64,000 nt of DNA, taken from an uncultured Clostridia bacterium. GTDB taxonomy: Bacteria; Bacillota; Clostridia; Christensenellales; Borkfalkiaceae. The DNA lies in contig CAMWME010000005.1 in NCBI GenBank assembly GCA_947175325.1, forward strand, positions 1 to 64,000, given 5' to 3'. The translations under genes were made by a program, and so were the position numbers. The notes under the pieces are model-generated. The model saw only the letters and a program-made list of their open reading frames with translations, was not told where the DNA came from and searched no databases. Shown here piece by piece: positions 58,308 to 64,000 of this stretch (its first letter is position 1; each line of letters opens with the position of its first letter).

Positions 58308-59039
58308 TCAGAAACGTATTCTGTAACCAGTGAAATTCCATGTGAGCATTTTTGAATATTTTAAAGCTTCTTTGGTAAATTCTTTTTTGTCTTTTACTAA
58401 TAATTTGAAGTATTGGTCGTATTTAATGTTCGTGTCTTTATATCGTAAATAATTGTAAATAGCGCAGTTCAACTTATACACCGCATGCTTTGAAGAGCCG
58501 GATATGAAATTTTTCCACGACTCATTTTGTTTGCATATTTCCATGACTGAGGTGATGTTGTAATCTATTTCCGGCACTTCACCATCTTGTGCAAACACCC
58601 ACAAATCCATATTAACAGTTGAAGCAAGCTCAATAAAATTAAATGCAAGATGAGCTTTTTCAAAAGGTATAACACATTCGCCGAATACACCGTCGGTTTT
58701 AACTACGAAGCCCGCGTCGGTTATTATTCCCTTTTCCTTTAATATTTGTTCTGCATCTTCGAATGGCATTTCGCAAAATTCTTCTTCAAGCTGTGCCGCG
58801 CGTTCTTCAATAAACCGTTTGTGTAACTTGTTATCCACTAAAAAGAAAATCGCAAACCCTATGAAAAACAGCGCAAACGTGCTTATCATTACAGCGTATG
58901 TGATTACTTCTTCACCGTAAATACAGCCTATCGTTACCATAAGCGGAACGCCCAAAGCAAACCATAAAGCAAAAAACAAAACGAGTGCAAGATTTAATTT
59001 GTATAAGTACTTCGGCTGTTTTTTATTTAAACTTATCAT
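58308..59039 (-). CDS. Two-helix membrane protein of unknown function
   Basis: This 243-aa protein has two hydrophobic segments in the first 70 residues (LALVLFFALWFALGVPLMV and TYAVMISTFALFFIGFAIFF), then a coiled or charged region (RFIEERAAQLEEEF) and a cytosolic domain rich in aromatic residues. No family recognised. Its ATG overlaps the trmFO stop by 4 nt, so it is translated after trmFO. The last bases before hslV show no clear terminator. Confidence 0.5.
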   Translation of the reverse strand: MISLNKKQPKYLYKLNLALVLFFALWFALGVPLMVTIGCIYGEEVITYAVMISTFALFFIGFAIFFLVDNKLHKRFIEERAAQLEEEFCEMPFEDAEQILKEKGIITDAGFVVKTDGVFGECVIPFEKAHLAFNFIELASTVNMDLWVFAQDGEVPEIDYNITSVMEICKQNESWKNFISGSSKHAVYKLNCAIYNYLRYKDTNIKYDQYFKLLVKDKKEFTKEALKYSKMLTWNFTGYRIRF

Positions 59040-60328
59040 AAGTTTTCCTTGTAGGCTTTTATGCTGTCGAGGGCGCGCTGGGCAAGATAGGCATACCTTT
59101 GCTTTTTGTCTTTTATCAATTTTTCGGCGGGTTTAAGTATGCCGAAATTTGCGTTCATCGGCTGAAAATTTTCGGTAGACCCCCATATATGTGCCGATAA
59201 CGCGCCTAAAACGGTGGTATTATCGGGAATTTTCGGGGTGCGGCCTTGCAGTTTTTCATACGTATGAACGGCGGCAAGAAGCCCGCTTGCGGCTGATTCA
59301 ACGTAGCCTTCAACGCCCGTAATTTGCCCCGCAAAGAAAACTTGAGGGTTGGATTTTAGTGAAAAATCCGCATTTAAACAAGTGGGCGAATTTATAAAAG
59401 TATTGCGGTGCATAACCCCGTAACGCATAAACTCCGCGTTTTTCAGTGCGGGAATAAGCGAAAATACCCGCTTCTGTTCGCCCCACTTTAAATTGGTTTG
59501 GCAACCTACGAGGTTGTAAGCCGTGCCGTCCGCATTCTCTTTGCGAAGCTGTAAAACGGCGTAAAAGCGGTTTCCGTCCTTATCTTTAAGCCCTACGGGC
59601 TTAAAATTTGCATACCGCAAACTTTCAAATCCGCGTGAAGCCATAACTTCTAGCGGCATACAGCCCTCGAAAATTTCTTTTCTTTCAAAGTCGTGCAATA
59701 CGGCCTTTTCTGCCGCAAGAAGCTCGGTTACGAAAGTTTCGTATTCCTCTTTTGAAAGCGGGCAGTTGACGTAATCGTCCCCGCCCTTGCCGTATCTGTC
59801 GCCGAAAAAGGCTCTATCAAAATCAATACTTTCCCTTGAAACTATGGGGGCGGAAGCGTCGAAAAAGTGCAATTGCCCCCCACATATGCTTGAAATACCG
59901 CAAGAAAGCTTGTCCGTGGTCAAGGGCCCCGTGGCGACTATGCACCACGAAGACGGCACTTCTTCCACCTCTTTACAGACGATAGAAATATTCTTATTTT
60001 GCTTGATTTTTTCCGTTACGAAAGAGGCGAAGCCTCCCCTATCGACGGCAAGCGCGCCGCCCGCGGGAACGGAGGTTGCTTCCGCCGCCTCCATAGTAAG
60101 CGAACCCAAGACGCGCATCTCTTCCTTTAAAAGTCCGCACGCGTTGGAATACGGGTCCTTGCCTTTTAAAGAGTTTGAACATACGAGTTCGCAAAAGTTT
60201 TTATCCGAATGGGCGGGAGTAAACGACTTGGGCTTTATGTCGTAGAGTACGACTTCAACCCCGCGCTCTGCAAGAAAATTTGCCGCCTCACAGCCCGCAA
60301 GCCCCGCGCCTATTACCTCAACCTTCAT
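59036..60328 (-). CDS. trmFO: Folate-dependent tRNA uridine-54 methyltransferase
   Basis: This 430-aa flavoprotein makes m5U54 in tRNA. The FAD loop (VIGAGLAGCEAANFLAERG), CELVCSNSL, the late GQITGVEGYVESAASGLL and FQPMNANFGI are family marks. It overlaps topA by 11 nt, as in Bacillus. Two dispersed-motif copies lie inside, both antisense (59178, 59875). Confidence 0.95.
   Translation of the reverse strand: MKVEVIGAGLAGCEAANFLAERGVEVVLYDIKPKSFTPAHSDKNFCELVCSNSLKGKDPYSNACGLLKEEMRVLGSLTMEAAEATSVPAGGALAVDRGGFASFVTEKIKQNKNISIVCKEVEEVPSSWCIVATGPLTTDKLSCGISSICGGQLHFFDASAPIVSRESIDFDRAFFGDRYGKGGDDYVNCPLSKEEYETFVTELLAAEKAVLHDFERKEIFEGCMPLEVMASRGFESLRYANFKPVGLKDKDGNRFYAVLQLRKENADGTAYNLVGCQTNLKWGEQKRVFSLIPALKNAEFMRYGVMHRNTFINSPTCLNADFSLKSNPQVFFAGQITGVEGYVESAASGLLAAVHTYEKLQGRTPKIPDNTTVLGALSAHIWGSTENFQPMNANFGILKPAEKLIKDKKQRYAYLAQRALDSIKAYKENL
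59178..59202 (+). repeat. Dispersed 26-bp motif, inside trmFO (3' part)
   Basis: GACCCCCATATATG then TGCCGATAACG. Antisense to the gene, encoding part of AHIWGST, a weakly conserved stretch. Confidence 0.6.
59875..59900 (+). repeat. Dispersed 26-bp motif, inside trmFO (middle)
   Basis: GCCCCCCACATATGC, TTG, AAATACCG. Almost the same as the copy after ribU. Antisense. Confidence 0.6.
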
Positions 60329-62639
60329 TTTCGGGTATATCGGCAGTGTAGGCGCAGTCCTTATCGGAGCACCTTATTTTGCCGCCCTTCTTTATAAGGA
60401 ACTTGCCGCACTTGGGGCACTTGTCGCCCGTGGGGACGTCCCAGCTTAAAAATTTGCACTCGGGGTAGCCCGTGCAGCCGAAGTAGATTTTACCCGACTT
60501 TGAGGACATGCGGCGCATAGGCTTGCCGCACTCGGGGCACTTACCTTCGGATTTGTCCCCTTCCTTTATCTGCTCCTTGGAAACGAACGGGCGCTTTGAA
60601 GCGCACTTGGGGCATTCCAAATACTTGCCGTACTTACCGTGCTTTAAAAGCATATTCGTGCCGCACTCGGTACACTTTTCGTCCGTAGGCTCGGCGTCTA
60701 TGGGCAAAATGGAAGAACATTCGGGATAGTTGGGGCAAGCAAGGAATTTGCCGAACTTACCGCTTTTTACGACCATGTTCGCGCCGCACTTGGGGCAACG
60801 CATGGGGGAAATTTCAACGTCGCTTTCGCTGACGATGTTGGAGCAGTTGGGGTAGTTTGAACAAGCAAGATACTTGCCGTACTTGCCTATTCTTCTTATC
60901 ATCACGCTGCCGCACTTTTCGCAGATTTCTTCCGTCTCTTCGTCGCCGTCGGTTGACGCAGTTTTAAGCTGTTCGGCAAAACCGGGGTAGAAGTCCGCAA
61001 TTATTTTGTGCCAGTCGCAACCGCCGTCCTCGATTTTATCGAGTTCGTCCTCCATATGCGCTGTGAAGCCGACGTCCATAATATCCGTGAAATACTTCAA
61101 AAGCATATCCGTGATGGAATACGCCACCTCGGTGGGCACCATATACTTGCCGTCTTTTTCGACGTACTTTCTCTTGTTCAAAACGGAGATTATCGAAGCG
61201 TAAGTCGAAGGTCTGCCGATACCCTTTTCTTCCATCGCCTTAACGAGCGACGCATCGGTATAGCGGTAAGGGGGCTTAGTGAACTTCTGCTCTTTGACGA
61301 ACTCGTTCAAGTCCAGAACGTCGCCCTCGTTTAACGGGGGAAGAAGCTTTGAGGTTTCTTCCTCGTCCTCCTTTTCCTTTTGCGCGTCTTGGTAAGCCGC
61401 GGTATAGCCAGTGAAAAGAAGCGCCTTGCCGCTTGCCTTGAAGGTGTAGCCCGCGCACTCGGTTTCTATCTGCATAGAGTTGTACTGCGCCTCTGCCATC
61501 TGCGAAGCGATAAATCTGTCGTACACGAGCTTGTAGATATTGTAGTGTTTTTTATCCAAGCTGTTCTTCACGCTTGCGGGGGTAACGGCAAGATTGATGG
61601 GGCGGATAGCCTCGTGTGCGTCTTGCGCGCCTTTTTTGGTCGCGTAGAAGTTGGGCTTTTCGGGAACGAATTCTTCGCCGTAAGCGGTTTTAATAAACGC
61701 AATGGCGTTGTCCTGCGCCTCCTTGGAAACGCGGACGGAGTCCGTTCTGATATAGGTGATAAGCGCGATATGGTCGCCGCCTACGTCCATACCTTCGTAA
61801 AGGTGCTGGGCGATGAGCATCGTTTCGGGGGAAGTCATACCGAACTTGTTCGACGCGTCTTGTTGAAGCGATGACGTTGTGAAAGGCGCGGGCGCGTGTT
61901 GCTTGGTTATGCCCTTTTTAACTTTGGTAACTTGGAACTTACCCGCCTTAACTTGCTTTTCGATTTCTTCGGCAACCTCTGCGGGAACGCTTTCGCCGTT
62001 TTTCTTTAACTGATAAACGGCTTTAAAGGGCGCGTAAGCTTTGCCAGTATCTTGAAGGTACGCGTTCAACTGCCAGTAGCCTTCGGGCTTAAACGCTTGA
62101 ATTTCGCGCTCTCTGTCCACGATTAAACGAAGGGCAACCGATTGCACTCTGCCCGCAGAAAGTCCGTTTTGAATGCGCTTGTTTAAAAGGGGCGAAAGCT
62201 TATAGCCCACGAGCCTATCCAAAACTCTGCGCGCTTGCTGCGCGTCAACGAGGTTGATATTTATCTTGCGCGGGTTTTTAAGCGCGTTCTGCACCGCCGT
62301 AGGAGAAATTTCGTTAAACTCGATACGGTTAGCCGCGTTTTCGTCCAAGCCTAAAACGGTCTGCAAGTGCCAGCTTATCGCCTCGCCTTCACGGTCGGGG
62401 TCGGTTGCAAGGTAGACTTTGCCGCTCTTTTTAGCCTCTTGCGCGAGTCTTCTTATAATCTCTTTTTTAGTGGGCGTGATTTCGTACTTGGGTTCGAAAT
62501 TCTCGGTTATTTTTACGCCCAAAGTCTTTTCGGGTAAATCCCTTACGTGTCCGCCCGAAGCGTCAACGCGGTACTTGCCCTTTAAATATTTTGAAATGGT
62601 TTTCGCCTTCGAGGGCGACTCAACTATGATTAAATCCAT
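60318..62639 (-). CDS. topA: DNA topoisomerase I
   Basis: This 773-aa type IA enzyme relaxes negative supercoils. The Toprim opening (MDLIIVESPSKAKTIS, DPDREGEAISWH), the active Tyr in LITYIRTDSVRVS and the GLSAGRVQSVALR region are intact. The C-terminus has five zinc-ribbon units (for example CEKCGSVM, CPKCGANM, CTECGTNM, CPECGKPM, CPKCGKFL), more than in E. coli. It lies between dprA and trmFO. Confidence 0.95.
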   Translation of the reverse strand: MDLIIVESPSKAKTISKYLKGKYRVDASGGHVRDLPEKTLGVKITENFEPKYEITPTKKEIIRRLAQEAKKSGKVYLATDPDREGEAISWHLQTVLGLDENAANRIEFNEISPTAVQNALKNPRKININLVDAQQARRVLDRLVGYKLSPLLNKRIQNGLSAGRVQSVALRLIVDREREIQAFKPEGYWQLNAYLQDTGKAYAPFKAVYQLKKNGESVPAEVAEEIEKQVKAGKFQVTKVKKGITKQHAPAPFTTSSLQQDASNKFGMTSPETMLIAQHLYEGMDVGGDHIALITYIRTDSVRVSKEAQDNAIAFIKTAYGEEFVPEKPNFYATKKGAQDAHEAIRPINLAVTPASVKNSLDKKHYNIYKLVYDRFIASQMAEAQYNSMQIETECAGYTFKASGKALLFTGYTAAYQDAQKEKEDEEETSKLLPPLNEGDVLDLNEFVKEQKFTKPPYRYTDASLVKAMEEKGIGRPSTYASIISVLNKRKYVEKDGKYMVPTEVAYSITDMLLKYFTDIMDVGFTAHMEDELDKIEDGGCDWHKIIADFYPGFAEQLKTASTDGDEETEEICEKCGSVMIRRIGKYGKYLACSNYPNCSNIVSESDVEISPMRCPKCGANMVVKSGKFGKFLACPNYPECSSILPIDAEPTDEKCTECGTNMLLKHGKYGKYLECPKCASKRPFVSKEQIKEGDKSEGKCPECGKPMRRMSSKSGKIYFGCTGYPECKFLSWDVPTGDKCPKCGKFLIKKGGKIRCSDKDCAYTADIPENEG

Positions 62640-62674
62640 AGAAAAAACTCCTTTATGCGGAATTGTGTACTTAA

Positions 62675-63745
62675 TTAAATTGCTGAAAAGCGGTTGCCGC
62701 CGAGCCTTACGATTAAACCCTTAATTTCTAATTTTGAAATCGTGGGGATTAATTTGAAAGGTTGGGTGCCTAACTTTTCGGCAAGTTGGGGGATAAACGC
62801 TTCACCCGCCTCGCGGATAGCATCGAGCAAGATTTTCTCTTCCTCGGACAGCTCCGCCGTAGGCTGCGGTTTAAAGTCTAACCCAAAATAATCGAATATG
62901 TCAAGTGGATTTTCCACGAGGGTTGCGCCGTTTTTCAGTAGCTGATTGCACCCTTCGCCCGAGGCAACGCCCACGGTGTAAGGATATGCAAACAACTCTC
63001 TGCCGTATTCCGTTGCGTGGTGCGCGGTTATAAGCGCGCCGCTCTTTTTGCCCGCCGAAACGACGAGAGTTCCCTTTGAAAGTCCCGCAATAATTCTGTT
63101 GCGGGCGGGGAAAAGAAACTTCTGCGGGGCAGTTGCGGGCGGGTACTCGGTAATAACAAGCCCAACAGATGCAACTCTCTCAATGAGCGGTTTGTTTTCC
63201 GCGGGATAGAAATAGTTAAACCCGTAAGCCAAAACCGAAATTACTTTGCCGCTTTCAAACGCGCCCTCCAACGCCGCCGCGTCCGCGCCGTCTGCTATAC
63301 CCGACACCACGGTGAAGTGGCGCGTAAGCTCTTTTGCGGTGTTTTTGCATAGCTTTAAAATCTGCGGCAAGGTACGCCGTGAACCTACGACCGAGAAGCA
63401 CTCCGTATTCAAAAGGCTTAAATTGCCCTTGCAATACAGCACCACGGGAGGCGTATCAATACGTTTAAGACTTTGCGGATAGTCCTTTGAAAAATAGGTT
63501 ACGCACCTTATGCCCGCCTCGTCGAGTTCGGCTAAAATTTTGTCGCGGTAGGCGCCGTCGTAAAAATTCGCCTTTACTTTATTATATACGCCGACCGTAA
63601 GACTTTTAATCAAGCTTTCTTCACGTTTCACAAAATCGGGTTTGAAAGAATCCAAATCCGAAAGCAAAAGCCTTTTTTGCGCGTCGGTCAGTTCTTCGAA
63701 GGAACAAAGCGTTATTAAATTTATTTCTTCATCGGTGTAGTTCAA
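62675..63745 (-). CDS. dprA: DNA-processing protein DprA
   Basis: This 356-aa Rossmann-fold protein loads RecA on incoming single-stranded DNA during transformation. VVGSRRTLPQILKLC, SGIADGADAAALEGAF, NRIIAGLSKGTLVVSA and the C-terminal winged helix are present. Its ATG overlaps the stop of the comM-like gene by 4 nt. dprA and comM together suggest at least part of a DNA-uptake pathway. Confidence 0.95.
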   Translation of the reverse strand: MNYTDEEINLITLCSFEELTDAQKRLLLSDLDSFKPDFVKREESLIKSLTVGVYNKVKANFYDGAYRDKILAELDEAGIRCVTYFSKDYPQSLKRIDTPPVVLYCKGNLSLLNTECFSVVGSRRTLPQILKLCKNTAKELTRHFTVVSGIADGADAAALEGAFESGKVISVLAYGFNYFYPAENKPLIERVASVGLVITEYPPATAPQKFLFPARNRIIAGLSKGTLVVSAGKKSGALITAHHATEYGRELFAYPYTVGVASGEGCNQLLKNGATLVENPLDIFDYFGLDFKPQPTAELSEEEKILLDAIREAGEAFIPQLAEKLGTQPFKLIPTISKLEIKGLIVRLGGNRFSAI

Positions 63746-64000
63746 CTGTTCGCCTCGTAGCTCCTATAAGACGCCGCCTCCAGAATGTGTTCGGGCTTAA
63801 TCTCTTCCGAAAAATCGAGGTCGGCAATAGTCCTTGCAACCTTAATAATTCTCGAACGCGCACGCGCGGATAAGTGAAGCGTTTCGAACGCGGTACGCAA
63901 AACCTCTTCGCACTCGGGGGAAAGCTTGCAATATTTTTTAATTTGCTTTTCGCCCATATTCGCGTTGACTAAATTCGGCTCGCCCTCGAACCGCACCCGC
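63742..64000 (-). CDS. comM: ComM/YifB-type Mg-chelatase-like ATPase, C-terminal part
   Basis: Only the last 86 codons are in the window; the frame is open at the right edge. The end CKLSPECEEVLRTAFETLHL, ARARSRIIKVARTIADLD and EHILEAASYRSYE matches the C-terminal helical domain of ComM/YifB AAA+ proteins, which act in DNA uptake and branch migration. The apparent Met at 63996 is only an internal GTG codon. Confidence 0.85.
   Translation of the reverse strand, partial: RVRFEGEPNLVNANMGEKQIKKYCKLSPECEEVLRTAFETLHLSARARSRIIKVARTIADLDFSEEIKPEHILEAASYRSYEANS

Noticed and set aside
1..64000. tRNA genes, CRISPR arrays, insertion sequences and prophage genes.
   Set aside because: No tRNA T-arm patterns with cloverleaf context, regular spaced repeats, transposases or integrases were seen by eye.

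Overview
The window looks like one chromosomal segment of a spore-forming, low-to-mid-GC Firmicute of class Clostridia. It could be a gut lineage related to Christensenellales, but that placement is an inference from gene order and style, not a measurement. Supporting evidence includes the Bacillus/Clostridia order yicC-gmk-rpoZ-priA-def-fmt-rsmB-rlmN-rpe-spoVM-rpmB-yloU-fakA-recG, a 22-codon SpoVM gene, a SpoIIQ-like M23 protein, strong Shine-Dalgarno sites, sigma-A type promoters and lipoprotein signal peptides. No tRNA, CRISPR array, insertion sequence or prophage was seen.

Layout. 1-340: promoter and rRNA-like leader reading off the left edge. 344-5277: small accessory genes, including a divergent XRE regulator/small-protein module, then a sulfur group (cysteine desulfurase, cysteine synthase, DUF3343). 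5395-15616: an accessory beta-glucan locus on the minus strand. It encodes a beta-helix lipoprotein, a GH16 endo-glucanase, a domain-permuted GH3 beta-glucosidase with membrane segments at both ends, and two non-catalytic lipoproteins carrying BIG2 domains and repeated carbohydrate-binding-like modules. Near-identical 31-bp repeats flank it. 15811-18293: nth and four tandem zinc-ribbon membrane proteins. 18527-23197: the str operon (rpsL, rpsG, fusA, tuf) with an unusually long structured rpsL-rpsG spacer. 23400-37383: the conserved housekeeping block named above. 37689-43893: accessory and envelope genes, a second XRE/small-protein module, corA behind a probable leader-peptide attenuator, and the spoIIQ-like gene. 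44019-46112: MocR regulator divergent from an ECF transporter S component. 46157-51065: ddl, a membrane-anchored murF, a hydrolase, rimI, tsaB and tsaE. 51233-53394: InlB-repeat lipoprotein, then an FMN riboswitch and ribU. 53472-64000: trxA, hisS, a Sel1 protein, hslUV, trmFO, topA, dprA and the start of a comM-like gene cut by the right edge.

Main unexplained signals. (1) A dispersed ~26-bp motif, consensus roughly GACCCCCATATATGC-N3-AAATAACG, occurs about ten times between 24.5 and 60 kb, both between genes and inside conserved genes. (2) An 11-codon Asp/Pro-containing leader ORF precedes mutually exclusive antiterminator and terminator hairpins upstream of corA. (3) Two paralogous XRE regulator/NGQKF small-protein pairs each have a palindrome on their promoter. 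(4) A cluster of TTAACAT-type sites controls a 30-aa ORF. (5) Structured leader RNAs precede yicC and rpsG. (6) A repeated W-x-Y-W module in the glucan locus may be a new glycan-binding family.
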